Shown: positions 25,816-35,561 of the stretch, piece by piece | Layout of the letters: each line of letters opens with the position of its first letter | How positions within the stretch are numbered: position 1 is the stretch's first letter | DNA from: Paenibacillus sedimenti | GTDB lineage: Bacteria; Bacillota; Bacilli; Paenibacillales; NBRC-103111 | Direction of reading: 5' to 3' | NCBI RefSeq assembly: GCF_014534655.1 | Contig: NZ_JACVVD010000003.1 | Span: forward strand, 248,001 to 312,000 | DNA: 64,000 nucleotides | The notes under the pieces: model-generated | What the model was told of the DNA's origin: nothing | What the model saw: the letters and a program-made list of their open reading frames with translations, nothing else | Databases searched by the model: none | Program-made: the position numbers and the translations under genes

Positions 25816-26475
25816 TTACTCCTCTTCCAGGAATGTACTCACATGTTCAAATAAAGTCTCTGCATCTTCACTATGGCATATGAGATGCTTGGACTTTGGA
25901 TACCAATACAACTCCCTATAGCCTCCCAGCTTTCTATAAATGTACCTTGCGCTTTGCGGATGGATGACTTGGTCTCTCTCCGCTTGAGCGATTAGTGTAG
26001 GCACTGTTACTTTACCTATTTCAGGCTTCAGATGCCGTACTAACCTTGTGAACTGCCACGTGGCTCTTAACGGGGTTGATTTCGCCTTTTGCAAATAATC
26101 CTGATCTTGATTTTTCCAGTCCTCTCGAATGACATGCAGCAGACGTGCCGGGCTAATATAGATGACCGCTGTATTCAACAGCACAAGCTTGCGCACCGGG
26201 TAACGGACAGCCAAATAGGCGGCCAACAGACCGCCCATGGAAAAGCCGACTAAATCAAAAGAACCGTATTGCTGCGTCATTCGGTCTGCGTGTTGCTCTG
26301 CAGCTACAACCCAATCTTCCCAACGTGAAGTCTTCAACGCTTGATCGTCTTCACCGTGCCACGGCAATCGGGGCAGATCGCAAGGCTGCCCTCGCTCCTG
26401 CAAATGCTGCGCCAGCGGTTCCACCTCAAAGGGACCGCCGGTAAACCCGTGGAACAATAAACAAGGCTGTTTCAT
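25816..26475 (-). CDS. Alpha/beta hydrolase (carboxylesterase Est30-like)
   Basis: Small cytosolic esterase of 219 aa. The oxyanion-hole motif is LLFHGFTGGPFEVEPLA, the nucleophile elbow GFSMGG has Ser near residue 94, the Asp lies in AQAERDQVIH and the His in SKHLICH. It resembles Geobacillus Est30/YvaK-type carboxylesterases. The physiological substrate is unknown. It lies between the cyclophilin gene and ydcF-like gene. Confidence 0.9.
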   Translation of the reverse strand: MKQPCLLFHGFTGGPFEVEPLAQHLQERGQPCDLPRLPWHGEDDQALKTSRWEDWVVAAEQHADRMTQQYGSFDLVGFSMGGLLAAYLAVRYPVRKLVLLNTAVIYISPARLLHVIREDWKNQDQDYLQKAKSTPLRATWQFTRLVRHLKPEIGKVTVPTLIAQAERDQVIHPQSARYIYRKLGGYRELYWYPKSKHLICHSEDAETLFEHVSTFLEEE

Positions 26476-26507
26476 GCAGGCGTCCTTCCTAATATGGAAT
26501 AAAGCTT

Positions 26508-27218
26508 CTATTTTTCTTTAATCGTAATTGAATTGATGGTTACTTTCTCTTTCGGCATACTTGGAGACGAATCTCCGCCATTAGGATTCATTTGCACAGG
26601 CGTATCCGCGATTTTAGCGATCGTCGCCATGCCTTCGTCAGTAACTTTGCCGAAAATCGTGTAATGCGGAATTTGGTTCAGATTAGCGCAATCCCCACCC
26701 GAACAGATGAAAAATTGGCTGCCATTCGTGTTCTTGCCGGAATTCGCCATCGCTACGATGCCCGGTTCATATTTGTGCGACGTTTTGAGCTCATCTTCAA
26801 ATTTATAACCGGGACCGCCCCTCCCCGTTCCAAGCGGGTCACCGGTTTGAATCATGAATGTTTTGATAATCCGGTGGAACGTGACATTGTTGTAAAAGCC
26901 CTCTTTGGACAAGAACACAAAGTTATTTACCGTCTTTGGGGCTTCCTTCGCAAAAAGGTCAATCGTAAAGGTACCCTTAGACGTCGTAACCTCGGCTTGA
27001 TACGATTTGTTCGGGTCAATCGACATGTCAGGCGCCTTGCTCCATTGTTTAGGCGCATTTGGCGAAGCCGCAGCAGCAGGTTCAGCGCCACTCTTGGGCG
27101 AAGCCGTGCCGCCGGCAATTTCGGCCGGTTTATTGCCGCAGGCAGAGATGAGTACGGTCATTGCAAGTAAAGTAAGGGGAAGCAGCTTCGAATATTTCCG
27201 ATTCATAATAAATTTCAT
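26508..27218 (-). CDS. Cyclophilin-type peptidyl-prolyl isomerase lipoprotein
   Basis: A lipobox LISAC near residue 27 predicts lipid anchoring on the outer face of the membrane. A low-complexity A/S/P/K linker leads to a cyclophilin domain with FHRIIKTFMIQTGDP, GPGYKFEDE, MANSGKNTNGSQFFI and HYTIFGKV. It should assist folding of exported proteins. Start is ambiguous: the ATG at 27218 abuts GGAGG, and the ATG at 27206 is 12 nt away; neither is ideal. Near PBP1A, both envelope functions. Confidence 0.93.
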   Translation of the reverse strand: MKFIMNRKYSKLLPLTLLAMTVLISACGNKPAEIAGGTASPKSGAEPAAAASPNAPKQWSKAPDMSIDPNKSYQAEVTTSKGTFTIDLFAKEAPKTVNNFVFLSKEGFYNNVTFHRIIKTFMIQTGDPLGTGRGGPGYKFEDELKTSHKYEPGIVAMANSGKNTNGSQFFICSGGDCANLNQIPHYTIFGKVTDEGMATIAKIADTPVQMNPNGGDSSPSMPKEKVTINSITIKEK

Positions 27219-27277
27219 CCTCCGTAGCAGGTGTGTTGATATGTAGTCCCCACCGCGTATGAGCGGTAAGGTGATCT

Positions 27278-29860
27278 TTATTGGATCTTAGGAATCGTTG
27301 TTATGATTCCGTCTTGAATGTTGTCTTGCGTACTGCCCTGATTTGTCTTATTCGCATTGCCTTGAGCAGGATTATTCGCCGGTGACGGACTTGGACTTGG
27401 ACTAGGACTTGGGCTTACCCCCGAGCCGCCTTTGCCATCGTTAGGTTTCCCGCTATTCGTCGGCGATGTCGTCGGTTTTGAACCCGGTGGCGGCGATGGT
27501 GAAGGTGAAGTTTGATCCTTGCCATTGCCCGGAGATGGCGAAGGCGACACGGAAGGCGACGGTGATGGAGATAGCTGCGCTTCGTCCTTAGGGATCTCAA
27601 TGTTCACCATATTCGATTGAGCACCTTCTAAATTAGACTCCAGGTTAACAGGTGTCACATAGTACTGATAGGTTTCGCCACTATTTACAGTTGTATCGTT
27701 GACTTCCGCATTTGGCGCTTGAATAAGCAGTTTGGCCTCAGTCTCCTTCGAGCTTTTGCGGTACAACTTATAGGCGATTTTATCGCCTTGAGATGTCCAT
27801 GTCAGTTTGACCGACTTGGTCTCAGGCACATACGCAGCCGCCAAATCGGAGATACCTTTAGGCGGTTCGGTCAGATCGGGCACATTATCCGGCTTCACAA
27901 AATTCGTGACCGGCCTTCCTTCAAGCGCTTTGGACATGACGTTCATGAAAATCGCGGACGGGCTGCCGCTGCCGATCGTTACATAGTGCTTGGAATCGAC
28001 CTTGTCGAAACCCTCCCATACGGCCGCCGTCCACTCCGGTGTATAACCGACAAACCAGACGTCCCTGTCGTATTTTTCAAGGCCTTTGATATCAAGTCCC
28101 GTCGTTCCCGTTTTGCCGGCTACCGGGCGATTGAATTTCGCTTTCGTCCCCGTACCTCCCGGCTCGACGACGCCTTGCAGCAGCAGTGTCATATAATAGG
28201 CCGTTTTAGGCGAAATGGCTTGCTTCTTCTCTGGTTTATACGCATGAATTTCTTTCCCCTGTGCATCTACGATCCTTAGAATCGCGTGCGCTTTATTGAG
28301 CATACCTTGGTTGGCGAATGCGCTGTAGGCCGTAGCCATCTCCAAAGGAGATACCCCGTCGGTTAGACCGCCCAAGGCGATGGCTAGGTTGCGGTCTTTT
28401 TGCGCATTCAGTTTGATGCCTAATTTATCGGCAAACTCCATGCCGGCCTTTGCACCCATTTGATCCAATAGCCAAACTGGCGCCAAGTTGTAAGACTTTT
28501 TCACAGCTTCGAACATGGTTACCTGACCGTGAGTAGTCCTATCGTAGTTGCGAGGCGCATAAGTACCGTTGCCGAATGTTGTTTGCGTATCATCCATCAT
28601 GGAATAAGGCGTATATTTGCCGCTTTCCAGAGCCGGACCATATGCAGCAATCGGCTTAAACGCCGAGCCTGGCTGCCTTTTGGCATATACGCGGCTAAAG
28701 CCTTTAGGCTGATAATCCCGGCCCCCGATCATCGCAACCAATCCGCCGGTTTTATTATCGACAATAACCATGGAACTCTGGATTTTTTGACCATCCGACG
28801 CGTCCTTTTGGAACAAGCTTGCATTGGCATAGGTTTGCTCCATGATCTGCTGAGCTTTCGGATTCATCGTTGTGTAGATTCGATAGCCTTTAGTGAGCAA
28901 TTCGTCTTCGTTAATGCCATACATATCCTCAGCTTCATTGGTCACGTAATCAACGAACGTTGCGTATTCTTTGCTGCCTTGGCTGGCCGATGCAGGCGGA
29001 ACATAATCAACTGCTGCCGCTTCAGCGCGCTCGGCTTCCGTAATATACCCCTGATCCGTCATTAATCGAAGCACAACGCCTCTTCGCTCTTTAGATAGAT
29101 CCGGATTTTTTAACGGTGAGTATCGCGAAGGCGCTTTTGGCAACGCGGCTAGCGTGGCCATCTCCCAAAGCTTCAAATCACTCAGATTCGATTTGCCAAA
29201 ATAGACTTTGGCGGCAGCTTTTATGCCGTAGGCATTGCTTCCGAAGAAAATACGGTTTAAATATTTTTCTAAAATCTCACCCTTGGTAAACCGTTGGTCC
29301 AAGGCAAATGCGATCGACATTTCCGTACCTTTACGGAATATCGTCTTTTCAGAGCTTAAGAATACGTTTTTGGCTAACTGCTGCGTAATCGTACTTCCGC
29401 CCTCTACCGCGCTCATATGCATGACGTCCTTCACCAACGCGCGGCCAATAGCCCAAAAGTCGACTCCTGCATGCTGCTCAAACCGGCGGTCCTCAGTGGC
29501 AATGAACGCTTGCTGCAAACGCTCTGGAACGTCTTTAATACTTACGCTTTCGCGGTTTTCACCGCCTTTGTAGAGTTTGGCAATCTCGATTGGCGGCAGG
29601 TCTTTACCATTCTTATCCTTGCCTTCTTCTTGGGCATATATGAGTGTTGATTCGGCCGTCGTATTGATCTTGTCGATATTTTGATCCAAAATGCTAAACC
29701 CGCTCATAATAACGATAATATAAATGCCCATTGCACAAATGATAGCCAGAATCGTGGCGATGATCGAGCCAAAGATTAATTTGCGAAAATTCAATCGTTT
29801 CTTCTTTGAACCTTTGCTGCTGCCTTGCGGCTTCGTATTCGCCTGTTTCCCCAAGTTCAC
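27278..29860 (-). CDS. Class A penicillin-binding protein (PBP1A type)
   Basis: Bifunctional peptidoglycan synthase. One membrane helix (~28-52), a GT51 glycosyltransferase domain with EDRRFEQH and GGSTITQQLAKN, then a transpeptidase domain with SAFKP (active-site Ser), SYN and KTGTTG. A fibronectin-III-like domain follows (about 690-770). The tail of about 100 residues is dominated by SPSPSP and PNPG repeats coded at 27390-27570. GTG start after GAGGG. 860 aa. The repetitive tail probably extends through or binds the wall, and its length may vary by slippage. Confidence 0.96.
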   Translation of the reverse strand: MNLGKQANTKPQGSSKGSKKKRLNFRKLIFGSIIATILAIICAMGIYIIVIMSGFSILDQNIDKINTTAESTLIYAQEEGKDKNGKDLPPIEIAKLYKGGENRESVSIKDVPERLQQAFIATEDRRFEQHAGVDFWAIGRALVKDVMHMSAVEGGSTITQQLAKNVFLSSEKTIFRKGTEMSIAFALDQRFTKGEILEKYLNRIFFGSNAYGIKAAAKVYFGKSNLSDLKLWEMATLAALPKAPSRYSPLKNPDLSKERRGVVLRLMTDQGYITEAERAEAAAVDYVPPASASQGSKEYATFVDYVTNEAEDMYGINEDELLTKGYRIYTTMNPKAQQIMEQTYANASLFQKDASDGQKIQSSMVIVDNKTGGLVAMIGGRDYQPKGFSRVYAKRQPGSAFKPIAAYGPALESGKYTPYSMMDDTQTTFGNGTYAPRNYDRTTHGQVTMFEAVKKSYNLAPVWLLDQMGAKAGMEFADKLGIKLNAQKDRNLAIALGGLTDGVSPLEMATAYSAFANQGMLNKAHAILRIVDAQGKEIHAYKPEKKQAISPKTAYYMTLLLQGVVEPGGTGTKAKFNRPVAGKTGTTGLDIKGLEKYDRDVWFVGYTPEWTAAVWEGFDKVDSKHYVTIGSGSPSAIFMNVMSKALEGRPVTNFVKPDNVPDLTEPPKGISDLAAAYVPETKSVKLTWTSQGDKIAYKLYRKSSKETEAKLLIQAPNAEVNDTTVNSGETYQYYVTPVNLESNLEGAQSNMVNIEIPKDEAQLSPSPSPSVSPSPSPGNGKDQTSPSPSPPPGSKPTTSPTNSGKPNDGKGGSGVSPSPSPSPSPSPANNPAQGNANKTNQGSTQDNIQDGIITTIPKIQ

Positions 29861-29895
29861 CGACTCCCTCGCAGTTCATTCTCTATGTCTTACCA

Positions 29896-29925
29896 ACAAA
29901 AGAACAACCTTATATGCAAGGTTGC
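29896..29925 (-). terminator. Terminator of hfq
   Basis: Minus strand: CAACCTT-GCATAT-AAGGTTG then TTCTTTTG, 70 nt after the hfq stop. Confidence 0.75.
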
Positions 29926-29993
29926 TCCATTCGTTTCTATTCGGTTAGACGGTTTGACAAACTAAAAAGTTGCAAAAACATCCAGCGAACGGA

Positions 29994-30233
29994 TTATTCC
30001 GATGCTTCTGCTGCCGCCATAAGCGACACGGATCTTTGCGGTGTAAACGTGGAAATCGCGTGTTTGTACACCATTTGCTGACGGCCTTCACTGTCAATAA
30101 TGATCGTGAAGTTATCGAAAGCGCGAATAAGACCTCTGATTTGAAACCCATTAGTTAAGTATACGGTTACGGGAATGCTTTCTTTGCGAAGTTGATTAAG
30201 AAAATTGTCTTGGATATTAATGGATTTGTTCAT
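29994..30233 (-). CDS. hfq: RNA chaperone Hfq
   Basis: Sm-like hexameric RNA-binding protein. Sm1 motif [19 protein letters not shown] and Sm2 motif [12 protein letters not shown] (the YKHA proximal RNA site). 79 aa. Start ATG 30233 after GGGGG; the frame extends 20 codons upstream without support and overlaps miaA. Last gene of the mutS-to-hfq cluster, 56 nt after miaA. Confidence 0.97.
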   Translation of the reverse strand: MNKSINIQDNFLNQLRKESIPVTVYLTNGFQIRGLIRAFDNFTIIIDSEGRQQMVYKHAISTFTPQRSVSLMAAAEASE

Positions 30234-30289
30234 CAGTAGGTCCCCCTTAATGGAATGAAACGTTCGCCGCACGGCGCTATTTTCAATGA

Positions 30290-31267
30290 TCATTGTTGTT
30301 GATTATATTCAATTTTATGTACAAACTTTCCTGCTATTATATCACTAATCATTTGGAAATGGGCAGAAAAATTTGCTGAATCCGTTACATCCACCCAATA
30401 AATGTCTTTCATATGCCGGAACCAGGATAGCTGGCGCTTGGCAAATCGCCTTGTATCGCGCTTTAGCAGCGTGACAGCCTCTTCCAATGAGAGCTCTCCA
30501 TCTAAATAGCGGACGATTTCTTTGTAGCCCAGCGCTTGCATGGAAATCGCGTTCTTGGGGCATCCCGAGTCGAGAACTGACTTCACTTCCTCGATTAGCC
30601 CTTCCTCCATCATCGCGTCGATCCGCTCTTCAATGCGCTGGTAAAGCAGCGCCCGATCCATCGTTAGTCCTATTATACATAGTTCGTAAGGCGACTCTTT
30701 TTTCTGGGCGGCCAAATGCTCTGAAAATGTTTGCCCGGATACACGGAAAACCTCAAGTGCCCGAATCACGCGACGGCGGTCATTCGCATGAAGCCGGTCC
30801 GCACTTTCCGGATCGATGTCGCGCAGCTTAAGGTGCAGCGCTTCATCCCCATGCTGGATCGCATAAGCCTCCTGCTCATTGCGGAACGCTTCATCCATGC
30901 CGACGTCGGTAAATTGATAATTGTAACAGACCGATTCGATATAAAGTCCTGTTCCTCCCACAATAAAAGGCAGCTTTCCCCGCGCATGAATATCTGTAAT
31001 GAGATTCCGCACGCGCTCTTGAAACTCGGCAGCAGAGAACGGATAGGAAGGATCATGAATATCGATCAAATGATGCGGTACGAGTTCCTGCTCCGCTTTG
31101 CTCGCCTTGGCCGTTCCGATATCCATGCCGCGATAAACCTGCATGGAATCGCCGGAAATAATTTCACATTGAAACTGCTGAGCGATATCCAGACTCAGCT
31201 TTGTTTTACCAACAGCTGTAGGACCGAGAAGTACGAGTAATTTCGGCTTGGCCAACGCTTCTAACAC
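30290..31267 (-). CDS. miaA: tRNA dimethylallyltransferase
   Basis: Adds the isopentenyl group to A37 of tRNAs reading UNN codons. P-loop [28 protein letters not shown], the DD-loop [16 protein letters not shown] and the C-terminal QALGYKE...[11 protein letters not shown]. 325 aa. GTG start after GGAGTG; it overlaps the 3' end of the upstream methyltransferase gene by 7 nt, so the two are coupled. Confidence 0.97.
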   Translation of the reverse strand: MLEALAKPKLLVLLGPTAVGKTKLSLDIAQQFQCEIISGDSMQVYRGMDIGTAKASKAEQELVPHHLIDIHDPSYPFSAAEFQERVRNLITDIHARGKLPFIVGGTGLYIESVCYNYQFTDVGMDEAFRNEQEAYAIQHGDEALHLKLRDIDPESADRLHANDRRRVIRALEVFRVSGQTFSEHLAAQKKESPYELCIIGLTMDRALLYQRIEERIDAMMEEGLIEEVKSVLDSGCPKNAISMQALGYKEIVRYLDGELSLEEAVTLLKRDTRRFAKRQLSWFRHMKDIYWVDVTDSANFSAHFQMISDIIAGKFVHKIEYNQQQ

Positions 31268-32037
31268 AATCGAATCACTCCATAGGTTGTTTTCGTAGTT
31301 GAACGAAGGACATGTTCGAACCCCAGGCGGTCGAACTCCTTGCTATCCCTGTGCTCCTTGAGCACAATGCTCTTGCGTGCAACGCGCCTAGCCTCAGCGA
31401 TCGCCTCTAGGCTGACGGCTTCAGCATTCGCATTTTGCCTGAGCGGAGAAATCGAGCTGGATTCCTCGATCGGATGCCGGAACATCGGATCGAAGTACAC
31501 GATGTCCACGCTTTTCGTCTCCAGCTGCTGCAAATAATCGGTATGACGGATCTGCCTGACCGCAATGCGCCTCATCGCCTCATTAAGCTCAGGGATCTCC
31601 GATTCGTAGACAGACAAGCCTTCCCGGATCAGCATCGCGGGAACTTTCTCACTTTCAAGTGCAGTGACGCTCCCGGCTGCACCTACTGCAAACGAGAAAA
31701 CAATCGCATCCGACGCCAGTCCCGCCGTACAATCAACGACGACATCTCCCCTCGCTGCACCGGAAACGTCGATCAGCAGGTCCGATTCGCCTCTCAGCAT
31801 ACGTTTGATGCGAACGAGCGCCATGCTCGGATGGAAAAAATGCGCAGGGATATCTCCTTCATAGTACCTGATCTCTTCCTTCGTCACAAGCAGAAGCGAA
31901 TCTCCTGTAAATTTTTTCCTGATTTGCTGCAATGAATCTCTTCGTCGGGGAACCATTCTCCCCCCATAGTCGGCTGCAAGACGACTTGCTTTGTCCACCA
32001 GCTCCGGGGACGGGCTATAAGATGTTGTGACTAACAC
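31261..32037 (-). CDS. Class I SAM-dependent methyltransferase, RsmJ-like
   Basis: Rossmann methyltransferase with motif I as DCTAGLASDA and a motif IV of VYFDPMFRHP. This pair is characteristic of the RsmJ/DUF548 family of 16S rRNA m2G methyltransferases, although the N-terminal ~70 residues are different. An RNA substrate is likely but not proven. GTG start, 4 nt after mutL, with a weak SD. It is a regular neighbour of mutL-miaA-hfq in Paenibacillus-type clusters as far as I recall. Confidence 0.85.
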   Translation of the reverse strand: MLVTTSYSPSPELVDKASRLAADYGGRMVPRRRDSLQQIRKKFTGDSLLLVTKEEIRYYEGDIPAHFFHPSMALVRIKRMLRGESDLLIDVSGAARGDVVVDCTAGLASDAIVFSFAVGAAGSVTALESEKVPAMLIREGLSVYESEIPELNEAMRRIAVRQIRHTDYLQQLETKSVDIVYFDPMFRHPIEESSSISPLRQNANAEAVSLEAIAEARRVARKSIVLKEHRDSKEFDRLGFEHVLRSTTKTTYGVIRLC

Positions 32038-32041
32038 GGAA

Positions 32042-34063
32042 TTACATCACTCGCTTAAACATTTTTTCCAGCTCATAGGTAGTGAAACTGACAACAATCG
32101 GACGGCCATGCGGGCACGTGTAAGGATTGCGGCAGCTCGCAAGCCGGTCGATCAGAGTTTCCATCTCAAGGATGCTGAGGCCTTGGTTGGCCTTGATGGA
32201 AGCTTTGCAGGAACACATTATAGCCGCTTTCTCTCTCAGCTTGGCGATGTCGACGGTCTTCTTCTCGCCGAGCACCCACTCGCACATTTCTTCGACGATT
32301 CCTTTTTCTTCACCGCCCGGGAACCAGTGGGGATGAGCGCGAACGATAAACGTATTGCCGCCAAATGCTTCCATATATACGCCTGCTTGCTCGAACAGAG
32401 ACAGCTTATCTGCGATAAGGCCTGCTTCGGCGGGCGTAAACTCCAGCGTAATCGGCACAAGCAATTCTTGGCTTGCCTCAGCAGGATTGCCAAATCTTTC
32501 GTAATAATATTCATAGTTAATCCGCTCATGAGCGGCATGCTGATCAATCAGATACAATCCTGCTTCATTTTGCGCGACTAGATAGGTGCCGTGCATCTGG
32601 CCGATAGGGTCTAATCTCGGAAAAGACGGAAGCTTCGGCGCATCGCTGTCTTCACTTGCAGGCAAGAGTTCCATGAAAGCTTCGTTTGCTTTGCGCTGCT
32701 GCTGCATCGATACGCTTCTTAAGCCGTTGGAAGCATATACATTCGTCTGCGGCACAGGCGATGAACGCGACGAAGAATATGAAGCCGGTTGGGAGCTGCG
32801 CTGACTATCTCGCTCAGCTTCTCTTACCGTATACGCAGGCAGGGCTTCTTTTACGTGCAAGTTCATGCTCTGCGATCCCGGCGATGGTGGAGGAGCAGCG
32901 ACCGGCGAAGAAGCAGGCTCAGAGAACGCCGTCCGGTTTGACATGGCCGCTTGCGATGCAGTTGCCCCGCGTTCCGGCTGTATAGATGCAGAATCTACGG
33001 CGCGTGTGAGTTCCATCTGTTCCTGTACGTAAGCGCCTTTGGGAGATGCAAGCTTATTCCCTTGGGGGATCAATACCTGCTTACCCAGGAAACGCTTCAC
33101 TTCGGATTCAATCAATGCTGTAAGCTCGGCCTCTTTGCTGAAACGAACTTCCAGCTTCGCGGGATGCACATTCACGTCGACCAATGAGGGGTCCATGACA
33201 ATTTGCAGCACGGCCACCGGAAAGCGATTGATCGGCAGCAGCGTATGGTAGCCCTGCAGCAGGGCTTGATTCAGCGCGAAATTGCGCACATAACGTCCGT
33301 TGACTATAGTCGAGATCGCGCTCCGATTCGCGCGGGTCATCTCGGGCTTCGCGATGAAGCCCGAAATCGCATAATCCAAGCTTTCCGCCTGGATCGGCAG
33401 CATTTGCTTGCCGACCGCCGTCCCATAGATGCCGGCGATGACTTGAAGCAAATCTCCGTTGCCGAGCGTCTGCAGTAGCAGATTGCCGTTATGCTTGAGC
33501 GAGAAGGCGATGCCTGGGTGGGCCAAAGCCAATCTGTACAAATAATCGGAGATGTGACCGAGCTCCGTCTGGATCGTTTTCATATATTTCAGGCGGGCCG
33601 GCGTATTGAAAAAAAGCTCCCGAACGGTCACTTCCGTCCCTCGTGAAGCGGCGGTTTCCTCGACTGTGCGAATCGTTCCGCCTTCTATGGCAATCTTGCG
33701 GCCAAGTCCGTCATTTACGGAGCTTGTGACACACTCCAAACGGGAGACCGACGCAATACTGGGAAGCGCCTCTCCGCGAAAACCCAATGTACGAATCGAG
33801 AACAGATCCTTGCTCGTCGATATTTTGCTTGTCGCATGTCGTTGAAAAGCCAGCTCGCAATCCGCAGGCTCCATCCCGGAGCCATTATCCGTCACACGTA
33901 TGAGCTGCAAACCGCCCTCTTCAATGGTCACGTCAATCCGTGTGCTTCCCGCATCTACGGAGTTCTCGACAAGCTCTTTCACAACGGAGGAAGGGCGTTC
34001 CACCACTTCCCCTGCCGCGATCTGGTTGGCGATATGCTCGCTTAAGAGCTGTATTTTACCCAT
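32042..34063 (-). CDS. mutL: DNA mismatch repair endonuclease MutL
   Basis: GHKL ATPase domain: IAAGEVVERPSSVVKELVENS, DNGSGM, TLGFRGEALPSI. A variable proline/serine linker spans about residues 345-480. The C-terminal endonuclease/dimer domain carries DQHAAHERINYEY, ACKASIKAN and CPHGRP, so this is the nicking type of MutL. 673 aa. Its SD lies in the last codons of the S41 peptidase gene, so they are coupled. Clusters with mutS. Confidence 0.98.
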   Translation of the reverse strand: MGKIQLLSEHIANQIAAGEVVERPSSVVKELVENSVDAGSTRIDVTIEEGGLQLIRVTDNGSGMEPADCELAFQRHATSKISTSKDLFSIRTLGFRGEALPSIASVSRLECVTSSVNDGLGRKIAIEGGTIRTVEETAASRGTEVTVRELFFNTPARLKYMKTIQTELGHISDYLYRLALAHPGIAFSLKHNGNLLLQTLGNGDLLQVIAGIYGTAVGKQMLPIQAESLDYAISGFIAKPEMTRANRSAISTIVNGRYVRNFALNQALLQGYHTLLPINRFPVAVLQIVMDPSLVDVNVHPAKLEVRFSKEAELTALIESEVKRFLGKQVLIPQGNKLASPKGAYVQEQMELTRAVDSASIQPERGATASQAAMSNRTAFSEPASSPVAAPPPSPGSQSMNLHVKEALPAYTVREAERDSQRSSQPASYSSSRSSPVPQTNVYASNGLRSVSMQQQRKANEAFMELLPASEDSDAPKLPSFPRLDPIGQMHGTYLVAQNEAGLYLIDQHAAHERINYEYYYERFGNPAEASQELLVPITLEFTPAEAGLIADKLSLFEQAGVYMEAFGGNTFIVRAHPHWFPGGEEKGIVEEMCEWVLGEKKTVDIAKLREKAAIMCSCKASIKANQGLSILEMETLIDRLASCRNPYTCPHGRPIVVSFTTYELEKMFKRVM

Positions 34064-34066
34064 CTC

Positions 34067-35503
34067 TTAGTTCCCCTTTACAGCTCGAATGGAAACATTC
34101 TCTCCCTGATCATTCACTTTCAGCTGCGGGAAGAGGTCATCAAAAACATCCACATTCACGTAGCTTGTTCCGTTATCGATGATGAGCTTGTCCGATTCAA
34201 CCGGAATTGCCTGTGTACCCTTTGCATCGGTAATATCAACCGTACGGTCGGTATCATTCCAAGTGATATTAGCGCCCACCAGGGCTGCTAAAGCACGTGT
34301 ATTCGCGTACAAATGCCCATTTTCACGGAAAGTGCCCAGGACGCTGCCCATTTCGACGCCGTTATACTTGATTGCGTGTTTGGATATTTCTACATGGATA
34401 TCGGAGATTCCCGACATATGAAGCGCAGTAATGAGCTGAGCCGCCGAGCCGTCCACCTTAACGTCAGGCGTAATGCCCACTTTATTCACTTTGCGCATTT
34501 TTGGCGTCAAATACTCTTCAATGGTAACTTTGAGCGCAGAACCGCCATCCAGCTGATAGAGCTGCTGAACGCTGCCTTTACCATAAGTTTGCATCCCGAT
34601 TACCTTGCCCGCGTTATAATCCTGCAGGGCGCCGGATAATACCTCCGAAGCGCTTGCGCTGTACTCATTGGCTAAAATATATACTGGAACGGATAGTTCC
34701 GATCCGCCTGTAATAGGAACGGCCTCATCGATGCCGTTACGGTCTTTCGTATGAATCAAAACGCCTTCTTTAACAAAATGACTCGCAATGTTACGCGCTG
34801 TGTCCACGAGTCCGCCCGGATTATTGCGAACATCCAGAATTAATGCCTTAAGTCCTTTAGTTTTCAAATCCGAAAGCTGCTTATCGAAATCTTCGTCTGC
34901 ATCGCTGGAAAAGTCCGTGATTTGAATGTAGCCGACGCCATTCGTAAAGCTTTTGCCGTAAACTTCAGGCACATTCACGGCTTTACGGATAAGTTCCACA
35001 GTCAGTTCTTTACCGCCGCGCAGTACGGTGACTTTCGTCTTGGTGCCGGCTTCTCCGATAATTTTGCTTCTGGCGGAATCGGTTGATTTAGGGTCAACAG
35101 CCGTACCGTCAACAGCAACAATGTAATCGTCCCGCTGCAATCCAGCGCTTTCAGCTGCCGATCCCGCGAATACCTCGCTTATATAGACACCTTTGTCATC
35201 CAGACCGATGCGAGCGCCCATTCCTACATAATTATTTTCCAAAGTACTGCTAAATTGGCTGTATTCCTCTTCGCTGAAAAAGACGGTATAAGGATCCTTG
35301 AGTCCATCCACCATCTGCTTAATCGATTGGTTAGCCAAGGCTTCTTCGGACACACCGCTTACATGCAGCTTGCCGATAATTTCTCTGACTTGCTGCGTTT
35401 GCAAATCTTCCTGCGCCATGGCGCTGACTGGAAGCACGGTCATAAGAGCTGAGGCAAGCGCTAATGTAACTTTCATTGTTTTCATTTTGGGTTGTTGGTT
35501 CAT
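34067..35503 (-). CDS. Secreted S41-family C-terminal processing peptidase
   Basis: Signal peptide at 1-30 (ALASALMTVLPVSAMAQ), PDZ domain at ~90-165, and a CtpA/CtpB protease domain with DVRNNPGG, the serine in EYSASASE and the lysine in GKGSVQQ. The C-terminal ~110 residues form a copper-amine-oxidase-N-like stalk domain (LYANTRALAALVGANITWND). It lies between mutS and mutL, which is not a usual partner for mismatch repair, and the SD of mutL is inside it. The substrate may be a spore or envelope protein; this is inference. Confidence 0.93.
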   Translation of the reverse strand: MNQQPKMKTMKVTLALASALMTVLPVSAMAQEDLQTQQVREIIGKLHVSGVSEEALANQSIKQMVDGLKDPYTVFFSEEEYSQFSSTLENNYVGMGARIGLDDKGVYISEVFAGSAAESAGLQRDDYIVAVDGTAVDPKSTDSARSKIIGEAGTKTKVTVLRGGKELTVELIRKAVNVPEVYGKSFTNGVGYIQITDFSSDADEDFDKQLSDLKTKGLKALILDVRNNPGGLVDTARNIASHFVKEGVLIHTKDRNGIDEAVPITGGSELSVPVYILANEYSASASEVLSGALQDYNAGKVIGMQTYGKGSVQQLYQLDGGSALKVTIEEYLTPKMRKVNKVGITPDVKVDGSAAQLITALHMSGISDIHVEISKHAIKYNGVEMGSVLGTFRENGHLYANTRALAALVGANITWNDTDRTVDITDAKGTQAIPVESDKLIIDNGTSYVNVDVFDDLFPQLKVNDQGENVSIRAVKGN

Positions 35504-35520
35504 GCTTGTCTCTCCTTAGA

Positions 35521-35550
35521 GTTTTCTTTAGAAAACCAGCTTCGTAAACT
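35521..35550 (-). repeat. Hairpin repeat upstream of RBS, copy 1
   Basis: On the minus strand a TTACGAAGCTGG box is followed by GTTTTC-TAAA-GAAAAC and then, 2-4 nt later, the SD (AAGGAG) of the S41 peptidase gene. See the copies at 43590, 43632, 46491 and 53676. Confidence 0.7.
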
Positions 35551-35561
35551 GATAGTGCCGC

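Noticed and set aside
27390-27570. SPSPSP region as a tandem-repeat locus or CRISPR
   Set aside because: It is the low-complexity tail of PBP1A in frame, with no spacers or direct-repeat structure.
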